Part shown: piece by piece, positions 24,571 to 32,777 of the stretch
Layout: each line of letters starts with the position of its first letter
How positions within the stretch are numbered: the first letter of the stretch is position 1
From: Methylocystis echinoides
GTDB taxonomy: Bacteria > Pseudomonadota > Alphaproteobacteria > Rhizobiales > Beijerinckiaceae
NCBI RefSeq assembly: GCF_027923385.1
Contig: NZ_BSEC01000005.1
Span: 62,001-126,000 of the forward strand
Length of the DNA: 64,000 bases
Direction of reading: 5' to 3'
Made by a program: the position numbers and the translations under genes
Notes under the pieces: model-generated
Databases searched by the model: none
What the model saw: only the letters and a program-made list of their open reading frames with translations
Told to the model about the DNA's origin: nothing

Positions 24571-25484
24571 TGGCCGGCGTCGCGGTCGTCGGTCCCTGGG
24601 CCAAGGAAAAGCTCGACGCGCTCGGCCGCTATCTGGATTTCTACTCCAAGGTTCTGAAGAATCAGAGCTGGCGCACGGTCTATGTCGACGCCTTCGCGGG
24701 CGGGGGCCGTGCGATCGTGCGCGGCGAACCGAAACGCCCGGCAGAAGGCCCTTCGCTCTTTCTCGACGACCAACAGGTCGATGCTGAACAGCGCGAACTG
24801 GTGGATGGCTCGCCTCGCGTGGCGCTCGACGTCGCCAACCCCTTTTCACGCTATATTTTCATCGACCCTAATCCAGCGCGGGGCGATGAGCTGGAGGCCA
24901 TGCGCCGCGAATATGGAGCCTCTCGCCAGATCGATGTGCTGCGAACCGACGCCGCCGCCGGAATCGCGTGGGTCGTCTCCGCGCCGATCTCCAAGGCCTC
25001 ACATCGAGGGGTGGCCTTTCTCGATCCGTTCGGTGCCAAGCTCAATTGGTCCAGCGTTCAGCAACTCGCCGACACCGGCCTCTTTGAGGTCGTGGTCAAT
25101 TTTGGATTGAACATGGCGATCCAACGGATGCTTCCGAATTCCGGCGAGGTGCCTGATGGATGGGCCAAAACGCTGGATGCCTATTTCGGTACGCGAGCCT
25201 GGTTCGACGAGGTCTACCACGAGCGTGCTGGCGGCCTGTTCAGGACGTCGGGATTCGAGAAGCACCCCGACTACTCCGAGCGTCTCCTTGAACTCTACCG
25301 GGCGCGCTTGAAGTCGGCTTTTGGCCATGTGTCGACGCCACGGCTCATCCGAAATACGAAAGGTGCGCCGCTCTATTATCTGCTCTGGGCCGGCCCTCAT
25401 CCAAAAGGCTTGAAAGGCGCTGACTATATTCTGAAAATGGGTGAGCGGCTGCGCGTTCGCGGCGGCAGGCGGAAGAGCGCATGA
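24570..25484 (+). CDS. tcmP: Three-Cys-motif partner protein TcmP
   Basis: 304 aa. The start WAKEKLDALGRYLDFYSKVL and the YVDAFAGGGR and VAFLDPFGAKLNW motifs are typical of TcmP proteins, which almost always sit beside a DUF5131 gene. The motifs recall SAM-dependent methyltransferases (DxFxGxG for cofactor, DPFG near the active site), but activity is unproven. Its stop overlaps the next start (ATGA). Function of the pair is unknown. Confidence 0.85.
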   Translation: MAGVAVVGPWAKEKLDALGRYLDFYSKVLKNQSWRTVYVDAFAGGGRAIVRGEPKRPAEGPSLFLDDQQVDAEQRELVDGSPRVALDVANPFSRYIFIDPNPARGDELEAMRREYGASRQIDVLRTDAAAGIAWVVSAPISKASHRGVAFLDPFGAKLNWSSVQQLADTGLFEVVVNFGLNMAIQRMLPNSGEVPDGWAKTLDAYFGTRAWFDEVYHERAGGLFRTSGFEKHPDYSERLLELYRARLKSAFGHVSTPRLIRNTKGAPLYYLLWAGPHPKGLKGADYILKMGERLRVRGGRRKSA

Positions 25485-26746
25485 GCAGCAAACCCTATGA
25501 TTGGCGGATCGGCGAAAGCCCGCCCGTGCTGGGTGAGCATAGTGTCGCCAAGCATGAGATCTTCGAGCAATATCTGGGTATCTATATCGAGCGGCTGACT
25601 CGCACGCCCAGCCAAACCATGCTCAATCTGACCGTGGTTGACGGCTTCTGCGGTGGCGGCGTCTATCGGAATGGACAATCCGAAGCCGAAGGTTCTCCGC
25701 TACGCCTGCTTCGCGCGGTTGAGCGCGCAGACGCGGCGCTGAACGCCGCGCGCACTAAGGGCTTCAAGGTTCGCGCCGACTTTGTTTTTGTCGATGAGAA
25801 CGCCGACCATGTTGCTTACCTCCGCGAGTTCCTGCTCCGTCGCGGCTATCATGCGCGCCTGGACAGCGACATCTTTATCATCTGCTCCACCTTCGAAGAT
25901 GCCTGCCCAGGCATTGTCGAACGCATCCAGCGGAAGGGAACCGCGCATCGCTCGCTGTTCTTTCTCGATCAGTACGGGTGGAGCGATGTGCGCCTAGCGA
26001 CGATCCGTAGTCTACTGGTCAGCCTGCGCAATCCCGAAATCCTGTTGACGTTCGCGGTCGATGCCCTGATCAATTTTCTGTCGGTGAAAACTGCCGAGAC
26101 CGAGGCGCTGCTGGCGATCGAATTGGGTCGCGAGGACGTCCGGGCCCTCATGGATATGAGACATGGCGAGGGCTGGCGTTACCTGATTCAGAACGGGCTC
26201 TATCGGCATATTCAAGTCCGCACCGGCGCCAAATTCTACACCCCATTCTTCATCCACTCGACGGAAAGCCATCGCTCTTACTGGCTGTTGCATCTGTCGA
26301 ACCATCGCCAGGCCCGCGATGAGATGGGAAAGCTGCATTGGCGGCTCAATAATCATTTTCAGCATCACGGAGGAGCGGGCTTTCATGCCTTGGGCTTCGA
26401 TCCGTCGAAGGATCTGCGCCAGGGCTTGCTGAACTTCATGTTCGATGACGACGCGATGAAGCGGTCCGAAGCCGCCGTGCTTGAGCAGCTGCCTCGCATG
26501 ATCCACGCCGCCAACCAGGATGGCGGTGTCGGGCTTGCGGTCGAGGCTTTATTCGCCGGGAACTGCAACGACACGCCGGTCACCTCCGACATTCTGTCGC
26601 GCCAACTGCTGCTCTTGCGACAAGAAGGTGAGCTGTCGATCGTGGCGGACGACGGCGCCCGAAAGCCACGTGCCCGGACTGTTGCGTGGACTGATCGGAT
26701 TGTGCTGCCGCAGCAACGGTCGATCTTCAGCCGGCTCGGCTGGTGA
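25481..26746 (+). CDS. Second, diverged TcmP-like protein
   Basis: 421 aa, longer than the first partner. VVDGFCGGGVYR replaces the DAFAGGG motif and SLFFLDQYGWSDV replaces DPFG; KHEIFEQYLGIYIERL is the family-like N terminus. The C-terminal 100 residues add a winged-helix-like part (SDILSRQLLLLRQEGELSIV). With the acidic motif changed from DP to DQ the catalytic site may differ. Cotranslated with the first TcmP; the three genes probably form one functional unit. Confidence 0.75.
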   Translation: MSSKPYDWRIGESPPVLGEHSVAKHEIFEQYLGIYIERLTRTPSQTMLNLTVVDGFCGGGVYRNGQSEAEGSPLRLLRAVERADAALNAARTKGFKVRADFVFVDENADHVAYLREFLLRRGYHARLDSDIFIICSTFEDACPGIVERIQRKGTAHRSLFFLDQYGWSDVRLATIRSLLVSLRNPEILLTFAVDALINFLSVKTAETEALLAIELGREDVRALMDMRHGEGWRYLIQNGLYRHIQVRTGAKFYTPFFIHSTESHRSYWLLHLSNHRQARDEMGKLHWRLNNHFQHHGGAGFHALGFDPSKDLRQGLLNFMFDDDAMKRSEAAVLEQLPRMIHAANQDGGVGLAVEALFAGNCNDTPVTSDILSRQLLLLRQEGELSIVADDGARKPRARTVAWTDRIVLPQQRSIFSRLGW

Positions 26747-26992
26747 CGGCCAACCAGCAGCGTTTCAGCCCCGGCGATCTCGCGATATTCGAGAACCGCA
26801 GTGGATCGGCCTAGACTTAATAAGCTGGGTCGGCTTTTGCCCTCGGCCCGACGCAGCATAGCTGGCGACTGCAAGCCCCCGCATGAATGCAACGACACTG
26901 TACCGCTCGGCTATGGTCAACTGCTTACAGGCTCAAAAAGCTCTGCAATGGACCCGCGTCGCTAACTCAAAGTGCGCTCAGCACGGAATACC

Positions 26993-27394
26993 TCATTCGT
27001 CCCGCGCCAGAACGGAAATGATCGGGCAAAACCCTTCGGTCTGCCCCGTCTCGCACTGGCCCACGAGGGCCGCGAGTGCGTCGCGCATCGCCGCAAGGTC
27101 GAGCGATTTCCCCTCTATCAAGGCGACCTTATGCGCCGCCAGCTCGCGCGTGTCGGAACAACAATCCGCGCCTTCCAGCCGCAAGAGGCTGGCGATTTCT
27201 TCGAGTGTGAATCCTAGAGCCTGCGCGCGCTTGATAAAGCGGATGCGCTTCGCCATGTCGGCGGGATAATGCCGGTGGCCACGAAACGGCTTACGGGGTT
27301 CGTCGAGCAAGCCACGCCGCTGATAATAGCGAATGGTTTCGACACCGACGCCAGCCGTCTCCGCCAACCGTCCAATCGTCATTGCACGTTGCAT
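26993..27394 (-). CDS. merR: MerR mercury-responsive regulator
   Basis: 133 aa from the ATG at 27394; the frame extends upstream but only through merT antisense. The MerR helix-turn-helix (IGRLAETAGVGVETIRYYQR) is followed by three conserved mercury ligands: Cys in ADCCSD and the pair in CETGQTEGFCPI. It is divergent from merT, with the 19-bp-spaced promoter between them, so Hg(II) would switch transcription by DNA untwisting. Confidence 0.93.
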   Translation of the reverse strand: MQRAMTIGRLAETAGVGVETIRYYQRRGLLDEPRKPFRGHRHYPADMAKRIRFIKRAQALGFTLEEIASLLRLEGADCCSDTRELAAHKVALIEGKSLDLAAMRDALAALVGQCETGQTEGFCPIISVLARDE

Positions 27395-27404
27395 CAATTT
27401 GCCC

Positions 27405-27435
27405 TTGAGTCCGTACCATACTACGGAGTTTAGAT
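27405..27435 (+). promoter_or_regulatory. mer operator/promoter
   Basis: TTGAGT (27405-27410) and TTAGAT (27430-27435) have a 19-bp spacer containing the dyad TCCGTA-N6-TACGGA (27410-27427). This elongated spacer and dyad are the hallmark of MerR-controlled promoters. Confidence 0.85.
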
Positions 27436-27467
27436 GACAGTCGCTGGACAAATCCAGAAGAGTGAAG

Positions 27468-27815
27468 ATGGCCAGTCTGAGCGCAAAAACCTCACTGATT
27501 GTTGGCGCGGCTGCCGCTGTTGGCGCGTCTCTCTGCTGCGTCGGGCCGCTGGTGCTGCTCGCGCTCGGCGTCGGCGGAACGTGGATCGCCAACTTGACGG
27601 CGCTTGAGCCGCACCGTCCGCTTTTCGTAGGCTTAACAGTACTCTTCCTCGGCTTGGCCTTCCGACGCCTCTACCTCTTCCCGCAAATCTGTATGGCCGG
27701 CGCGCGTTGCGCTGATCCACGCACGGCCAAGCGCCAGCGGCTGACGTTCTGGATAGCCGCCGTGCCACTACTGGGCCTTCTGGCCGTGCCGTGGCTTGCG
27801 CCGCTGTTCTACTGA
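27468..27815 (+). CDS. merT: MerT mercuric ion transporter
   Basis: 115 aa; ATG at 27468 preceded by GAAGAG 5 bases upstream (a GTG 6 bases earlier is also in frame). Three transmembrane helices; the vicinal cysteines (SLCCVGPLV) in the first helix and the loop cysteines (ICMAGARCAD) pass Hg(II) from MerP into the cytoplasm. No merA reductase follows in the window. Confidence 0.92.
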   Translation: MASLSAKTSLIVGAAAAVGASLCCVGPLVLLALGVGGTWIANLTALEPHRPLFVGLTVLFLGLAFRRLYLFPQICMAGARCADPRTAKRQRLTFWIAAVPLLGLLAVPWLAPLFY

Positions 27816-27829
27816 AAGGAACCTTCACC

Positions 27830-28105
27830 ATGCGCCGACTATTGCTCGCCGCCGCGCTCGCCCTATCGCCGCTCGCGGGACTAGCGGGCGCTCCGCAAAC
27901 CGTCATCCTCGACGTGAAAAACATGACCTGCGCCGTCTGCCCCATCACGGTCAGGAAGGCGCTCGAAAAGGTGCAGGGAGTAGCCGGCGTGAAGGTTGAT
28001 CTCGACGCGAAGACGGCGACGGTGACTTTCGATCCCGAAAAAGCGGATGCTGCCGCGTTGATCAAGGCCACGACGGAAGCGGGTTATCCCGCAGGCGTCA
28101 AGTAG
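27830..28105 (+). CDS. merP: MerP periplasmic mercury-binding protein
   Basis: 91 aa from the ATG at 27830: a signal peptide ending near LAGA and one heavy-metal-associated domain with the NMTCAVC motif, whose two cysteines bind Hg(II) and hand it to MerT. GAAAGGA precedes the start. Intact by length. Confidence 0.93.
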   Translation: MRRLLLAAALALSPLAGLAGAPQTVILDVKNMTCAVCPITVRKALEKVQGVAGVKVDLDAKTATVTFDPEKADAAALIKATTEAGYPAGVK

Positions 28106-28121
28106 GGAGCGCAGTCGCGCA

Positions 28122-28349
28122 GTGCAACTTCAGTCCACAATCACATGCCCGCACTGTGGTCATCAAACGACGGAAACAATGCCGACAGATGCCTGCCAGT
28201 TTTTCTATGAATGCAAAGGCTGTGAAGCATTGCTCAAGCCACTCGCAGGCGATTGCTGCGTGTTCTGCTCCTACGGCGACGTGCCGTGTCCACCGATACA
28301 GGAAGCAAGCCACCATGGCCGCGCCGCCGGATGCTGCTCCGGCGGATAG
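28122..28349 (+). CDS. GDCCVxC-domain small protein
   Basis: 75 aa, GTG start. Two zinc-ribbon-like CxxC pairs (CPHCGHQ; YECKGCE) precede GDCCVFCSYGDVPCPPIQ, the signature of a family found near mer genes, some members of which carry selenocysteine. A Cys-rich tail (AAGCCSGG) ends it. The function is unknown; a mercury- or selenium-related role is inferred from the neighbours. Confidence 0.75.
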   Translation: MQLQSTITCPHCGHQTTETMPTDACQFFYECKGCEALLKPLAGDCCVFCSYGDVPCPPIQEASHHGRAAGCCSGG

Positions 28350-28374
28350 GTCGCGGTGTTTGCCTGTCTGTCTG

Positions 28375-29783
28375 TCAAGTCACGTCGTGTCGGCGCAGTT
28401 TAGAGAAGTCCCTTTTTCCGCAATTTAGAAATGTCCGCCCCGGTTGGACACGGCAGTCGCCTTTCCTGTTGGTCGGTTCAGCCACAATCTTTGCCGTCGA
28501 GGGGCGACGCGGCGGAGCTGGTCGGGGTTGCGCAGCCGCGTGGTCCCTCGACAATCTCACCCCGTCTTGAACAAGTGCGCGCTCTGTCCGCGTCGCCTGG
28601 GAGCTTTCTTGCTGCGCGCCATGTCCAACTCCTTCTGCCTTTCGGCGACATAGGCCAGCACCGGTCCAAGACGTTTGTTTTCGACGATCGCCGCCTGATC
28701 GACCTGCTGCAGCCGGTCGAAGGTCCGGTAGGGCAGGTCGACGCCCTTGTGCCGAATAGCCAATCTTCCATCGGGATAATCGACTACGGTGACGCGATTC
28801 CTCGCCAGACCCCGCGTCAAATCGTTCGGCTCGAGAATGAAAATCACTTTGTCGTATTGCAGCGTCAGACTGTTTGAAACCGTGCGCTCTTCTTTCCAGG
28901 CGAAGGCGTCGTCGATGCTTTCATGATCGGCAAGAAGCCGATGCAAATCCTTGTCGTTGAACGGCGGCTTGGCGAAGCGGGCGTTATGCGCCGCAATGAA
29001 CTGAGGCAAAAACGCGTTGCCCGCGGCGCGCGTCGAGATTCCAGCCAGCCGCAGCTCTTTCACCAGCCGGTCCTGCAAAGTCAGGTTCGCCCGTTCGACG
29101 CGGCCCTTCGCCTGGCTCGTGTTGGCGCAGATGATGTCGATATTCAGTTCATGCAGCGCCCGCCCAAACTGGGTCATGCCGTTGCCACCAAGCGCCTCCG
29201 CTTTGTTCACCCGAAACGTAGAGTGCTTGTCGCTATAGAACGCGACCGGCTTGCCATGGCGCTCAATATAGGCGCGCGTCGCCGTGAAATAGTCGAAAGC
29301 CGATTCCGTCTCGACGAATTGCAGATGCATCAAACGGCTGGTCGCATCGTCGATATAGACGAGCAGGGTGCAGCGCGGTCCGCGGCTCTCGAACCAAAAA
29401 TGGTGCGACCCGTCGATTTGCACGAGTTCTCCGACACTGTCGCGCCGATGCCGCGGCTGATGCACGGGCTTCATCCGCTGTTTGCGGTCCTTCCACAGCC
29501 CCTCGGCCATCATCCAAGACCTGACCGTCTCACGGCAGAGGCGAATGTCGTGTAACTCCGAAAGCTTCGGGACGCGGGCTGCATGGCCGGCGTACCCCAA
29601 TGGGCGGACGTAATTCTGGCGGCGCCACAGTTCGGTGAGGCGCCATTTGCGGACCTTCGCGCGCGGTTCCATAATTGCAGCTGCAAGAACGGCCGTGCTT
29701 TGGCTTCTATCCATTCGCTCAGGGCCCCTATTCTCGTTTCGAACACGGAGGGCAAAGGCGACCCATCCGGCATCGTAGGGCAT
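28375..29783 (-). mobile_element. Decayed ISNCY-type insertion sequence
   Basis: The transposase (28557-29783) is preserved in its catalytic part. Beyond its 3' end lie two imperfect 18-bp direct repeats, GCAGTTTAGAGAAGTCCC (28395-28412) and GCAATTTAGAAATGTCCG (28420-28437), typical transposase-binding repeats at an IS end. No matching end is seen on the crp side, so that side is truncated. Exact boundaries are uncertain. Confidence 0.65.
28557..29783 (-). CDS. ISNCY-family transposase, degraded N terminus
   Basis: The frame gives 408 aa but only from about KLSELHDIRLCRETVRSWM onward does it look like the family. DDE residues are visible: LVQIDGSHHFWF, YSDKHSTFRV and QAKGRVERANLTLQD. The usual N-terminal helix-turn-helix region is replaced by unrelated sequence, so the element is probably inactive. 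It separates the mer genes from the Crp-like gene. Confidence 0.8.
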   Translation of the reverse strand: MPYDAGWVAFALRVRNENRGPERMDRSQSTAVLAAAIMEPRAKVRKWRLTELWRRQNYVRPLGYAGHAARVPKLSELHDIRLCRETVRSWMMAEGLWKDRKQRMKPVHQPRHRRDSVGELVQIDGSHHFWFESRGPRCTLLVYIDDATSRLMHLQFVETESAFDYFTATRAYIERHGKPVAFYSDKHSTFRVNKAEALGGNGMTQFGRALHELNIDIICANTSQAKGRVERANLTLQDRLVKELRLAGISTRAAGNAFLPQFIAAHNARFAKPPFNDKDLHRLLADHESIDDAFAWKEERTVSNSLTLQYDKVIFILEPNDLTRGLARNRVTVVDYPDGRLAIRHKGVDLPYRTFDRLQQVDQAAIVENKRLGPVLAYVAERQKELDMARSKKAPRRRGQSAHLFKTG

Positions 29784-29788
29784 AGTTG

Positions 29789-30424
29789 ATGCTGTCAGAA
29801 GATGAGATCACCCGTTGGAGGACGATTGCCCCGTCCCTCGTTACTTTGGATTTTCACGATAAGGCAGTCGTTTACCGACAGGGCGACCGACTGGCGAGTC
29901 TCTTTTGGCTGCTTAAGGGAATCGTCAAACTTTCTCACATCACGGAAGGAGGAATTCAACTAACCACCGATGTGATGGGACCGGGCGGCGTATTCGGGAG
30001 CACATTGGCAGCACATATATCGGAACACACGGCGACATCGTTGGGTGAAATTCACGTAGCCAAAGTTACACATGAGGACCTAGACAGTCTCGTAGGCGAG
30101 AGTCCGGAATTCGCCGCTTTCCTCTGCGCCGAACTCGAAGCCTGGCAGAAACGGACGGAACGGAAACTGATCACTATCCTCACTAACACGGTCGAGACGC
30201 GACTCATTCAAACCTTGCGCGAACTGGCCCTGGTGTTTGGGACGCCGTGCCCGCACGGCTATGCGCTTGAGATTCCGCTCACTCAACAGGACATCGCCGA
30301 TCTCGTTTACGCTAGTCGACCTGCGGTGACCAAGGCCATGAACGCCCTGCGTCGCCGGGGTGTGTTGGATTACCGACGTGAGCTGATATGCGTGAATCAT
30401 ATAGCGCTAGAGTCGGCCGCGTAA
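29789..30424 (+). CDS. Crp/Fnr-family transcriptional regulator
   Basis: 211 aa from the ATG at 29789 (a TTG directly before it is also possible). A cNMP-type beta roll (VVYRQGDRLASLFWLLKGIV) is followed by a dimer helix and a C-terminal winged helix (PLTQQDIADLVYASRPAVTK). It has few cysteines, one in FLCAELE, so it is not a typical [4Fe-4S] FNR. It may act on the palindrome at 30441 upstream of the next gene. Confidence 0.88.
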   Translation: MLSEDEITRWRTIAPSLVTLDFHDKAVVYRQGDRLASLFWLLKGIVKLSHITEGGIQLTTDVMGPGGVFGSTLAAHISEHTATSLGEIHVAKVTHEDLDSLVGESPEFAAFLCAELEAWQKRTERKLITILTNTVETRLIQTLRELALVFGTPCPHGYALEIPLTQQDIADLVYASRPAVTKAMNALRRRGVLDYRRELICVNHIALESAA

Positions 30425-30440
30425 TCGAGACGGATCGAAT

Positions 30441-30456
30441 TGTAATCTCGATTACA
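30441..30456. promoter_or_regulatory. Crp/Fnr-like palindrome
   Basis: TGTAATCTCGATTACA is a palindrome with 7-bp arms and a 2-bp centre, about 80 bp upstream of the membrane-protein gene at 30536 and directly after the Crp/Fnr gene. Position and symmetry fit an activator site; the regulator assignment is inference. Confidence 0.55.
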
Positions 30457-30535
30457 GACCTGAGAATGGTGGGTCGTTAGATTTTCCCCTCGCGCGGCCA
30501 CGTCCCTTCCGCCGCTGCCGAGAAGGAGATAGCTC

Positions 30536-30910
30536 ATGAAGCCCATCACGCCAAGCGCACACGGCTACCTGGACTATGTAACAGTCGCCGTGTTTCTGTT
30601 AGCGCCAAAATTGTTGGGGTTCGACGGCCTGCCGGCATTGCTGTCCTGGACGTTGGCCGGCGTGCATTTGGCGCTCACGCTAGTAACGGATTTCCCGCTA
30701 GGCTGGCGCCCTTGGCTGCCATTTTGGATTCACGGATGGATCGAAAGAATCGTTGGTCCCGCATTGGTCCTCGTCGCCTTCCTGGTGAAATTTTCTGAAG
30801 GCGGCTCGGCATTCGGTTTTTACCTGCTCATGGGACTGGTAATCATAGCCGTGGGCTGGTTGACCGACTATTCCGGAGGGACAAAACAAGCGCTTAGACC
30901 GAGTCTTTGA
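30536..30910 (+). CDS. Small membrane protein, SPW-repeat-like
   Basis: 124 aa with four hydrophobic segments and an N terminus (KPITPSAHGYLDYVTVAVFL) like SPW-repeat/DUF membrane proteins. GAGAAGGAGAT precedes the ATG. Function unknown. Being downstream of a Crp-type palindrome suggests it is a target of the neighbouring regulator. Confidence 0.7.
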   Translation: MKPITPSAHGYLDYVTVAVFLLAPKLLGFDGLPALLSWTLAGVHLALTLVTDFPLGWRPWLPFWIHGWIERIVGPALVLVAFLVKFSEGGSAFGFYLLMGLVIIAVGWLTDYSGGTKQALRPSL

Positions 30911-31082
30911 AATCGGTTTCATGCCCCAAGGGGGTCGGCGAATGGCAGCTTGGGGTCAACCAGCGACGAACCCCCTGGCATGCCCTCGGTCCGGTCTTCC
31001 TTCGACTGCGGACCTGCGTCGCTACGAAAAGCATTTTCCCTGTGCGCCAGGCGCCCTTCTCTGCGCGCCAACGCCGCCAGCG

Positions 31083-31895
31083 CTAGATTTGGGCGGCCGA
31101 AACAACGACGTCGGTGCTGGCGACGGCTGGTTGGGTCGCTGTGCTCGGGAGCGGCGCGGCGGATGCCGCTGATGTGCCGGAGGTTGGAGCCCCGGCCATC
31201 AAGCCGCCAGTGGCGGGGGTTGGCGAGGGGCAATTTGTCGGCTGTGTGGGTGGCGTCTGGGTTCCGTTGTTGCATCCCGAGGCGTCAATCTTCTTTTGAA
31301 TGACCTGGCCCCAGGAGCAGATGCTTTGCCAGTTGCCGTCGAGGTTGGCCGTGCCGTTAGCGAGGGTGCCGTTTGTCGCGCGAACGCCTCCATTGCCTTG
31401 GCTCGGGCATTGGCCGGTGGTGTTGAGGGACGCAAGGTCCTTTGAACAGATGAGCGCGCCAAATTGAGCGCACGCTGCGGCGGTGCCGGACGTTATCGGA
31501 TAGCCTTTGATAGACGAGCCAACATCGCCATTGACGGTGTTGAAAGCTCCGCCCTGTGACGACGGGCCTGCCTGTTGAATCCATATGTCGACTTGCTGTT
31601 GGAGGGGTAGAGCCATGTATTGGCTCGAAGTCATTCCGGCGGGAAGATTTTTGCTTGTTAGCTGTAGGACGCCAAAATTGTTGCCGTTGGAGCTGCAGGT
31701 GTTGCCGCCGGATTCCGCCATAGAGGCACCGCCCCAAGTGCAAGAGCTGCTTTGCAGGGCTGAGCTCGCGTAAGGCGAGTTTTGAATGGCTTGGCTCACC
31801 TGATTTGCATTGTAGGTGGCGCAGGCAAAAGCGACGACGGGGACTGCTGTAAGTGCCGCTGCGAACAACGCCTTCAAGCGATTAGGATTTTGCAT
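31083..31895 (-). CDS. Exported lysozyme-like muramidase (VirB1-type)
   Basis: 270 aa from ATG 31895. A signal peptide ends at AFACA, then SMAESGGNTCSSNGNNFGVLQL carries the catalytic Glu and the GLMQI-like element of lytic transglycosylases. Repeated cysteines suggest disulphides; the last 70 residues are Pro/Ser/Ala-rich. Such enzymes open peptidoglycan for the transfer channel. It follows another exported protein by 12 bases. VirB1 itself is not visible elsewhere. Confidence 0.7.
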   Translation of the reverse strand: MQNPNRLKALFAAALTAVPVVAFACATYNANQVSQAIQNSPYASSALQSSSCTWGGASMAESGGNTCSSNGNNFGVLQLTSKNLPAGMTSSQYMALPLQQQVDIWIQQAGPSSQGGAFNTVNGDVGSSIKGYPITSGTAAACAQFGALICSKDLASLNTTGQCPSQGNGGVRATNGTLANGTANLDGNWQSICSWGQVIQKKIDASGCNNGTQTPPTQPTNCPSPTPATGGLMAGAPTSGTSAASAAPLPSTATQPAVASTDVVVSAAQI

Positions 31896-31907
31896 GGTCC
31901 GACCCAA

Positions 31908-32462
31908 CTACTTCAGGTCGATCGGAGCGCGCTCGCCCGTCTCGCCGCCATAAACAATTTTGGTGGTGATCTGCTGCGATGTCGGATTGAAGGTCAGCAG
32001 CGTCATGTACTGGGTGTTCTTGTTCGTCGAAGCATCGTAGCCGGCTTCGCCACGGAGCGCCGAAACCGGAAATTCGGAGAGGTTCTTTAGAATACGCAAC
32101 TTGCCGTTGCGAACTTCGGCGACGCGCGCGGGGCAATCGCCTTCGTTGGGCGCCACCTGGGACGATGCGCAATCCTCATTGAGCGAAGAGACGATGATGG
32201 TTCGGTCGCCATCCTTGAAGGACGTTGTGAAAACCTCGGCTATCAGTTTCAGGTGGAGGCTTGGAACGGTGTCTTGGAGCTGGCGGCGCTTGGCGGCGAT
32301 CTCGGGGAGCTTGTCGCTCCAGATTTGGAGTTGCAAACTCGCTGCCGGGCTTTGCGTGAGGTCGAGCGTTTCGGCCAAAAGCCGATGCGTCTCGGACTGC
32401 TGAGCGGCCGTTGGCGCGTTCCCGAGCGTCGCGAGGATCAGACATGTTGCGATTGAGCACAT
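31908..32462 (-). CDS. Exported protein of unknown function
   Basis: 184 aa from ATG 32462, which places a signal peptide (CSIATCLILATLGNAPTAAQ) first; an upstream in-frame start would add 52 basic residues. The mature protein has a helical first part (LQIWSDKLPEIAAKRRQL) and a beta-rich second part. No family recognised. It is upstream of the muramidase gene and likely cotranscribed, so a periplasmic transfer accessory is plausible. Confidence 0.65.
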   Translation of the reverse strand: MCSIATCLILATLGNAPTAAQQSETHRLLAETLDLTQSPAASLQLQIWSDKLPEIAAKRRQLQDTVPSLHLKLIAEVFTTSFKDGDRTIIVSSLNEDCASSQVAPNEGDCPARVAEVRNGKLRILKNLSEFPVSALRGEAGYDASTNKNTQYMTLLTFNPTSQQITTKIVYGGETGERAPIDLK

Positions 32463-32742
32463 TGCAAACCTGCCGAGAGAATTTGCAAAGGGTCGGGCCA
32501 CGAACGAACGGCGCGTCAAGGCCGCGCGCAGCACGCCCGCAGGGTCACCTTGACGCGCAACGGCCAATCGGGGCCAGCCTGAACCTCGATGGGTGGGGTT
32601 TTGCGGCTCGGCGCGCATGTTCGCTCCTTCGTGATGTTGTTCACGCTACATAGTTTAACGAAGCATATGCGAAGGCCGGAATCGGCGCAAGCCGAGCTTG
32701 GCGGCGCGCCTACCCCCTGGAAATTGGCCTCTACGTCGGCCA

Positions 32743-32761
32743 TAGCTCTAAGCTAGAGCTA
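32743..32761. repeat. Short inverted repeat
   Basis: TAGCTCTA-AGC-TAGAGCTA has perfect 8-bp arms. It lies 17 bp beyond the stop of the primase gene, in a 315-bp segment (32463-32777) with no credible gene. It may be a terminator stem (no T-run) or an operator. Confidence 0.4.
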
Positions 32762-32777
32762 TAGTTTCGTTGAAGAT

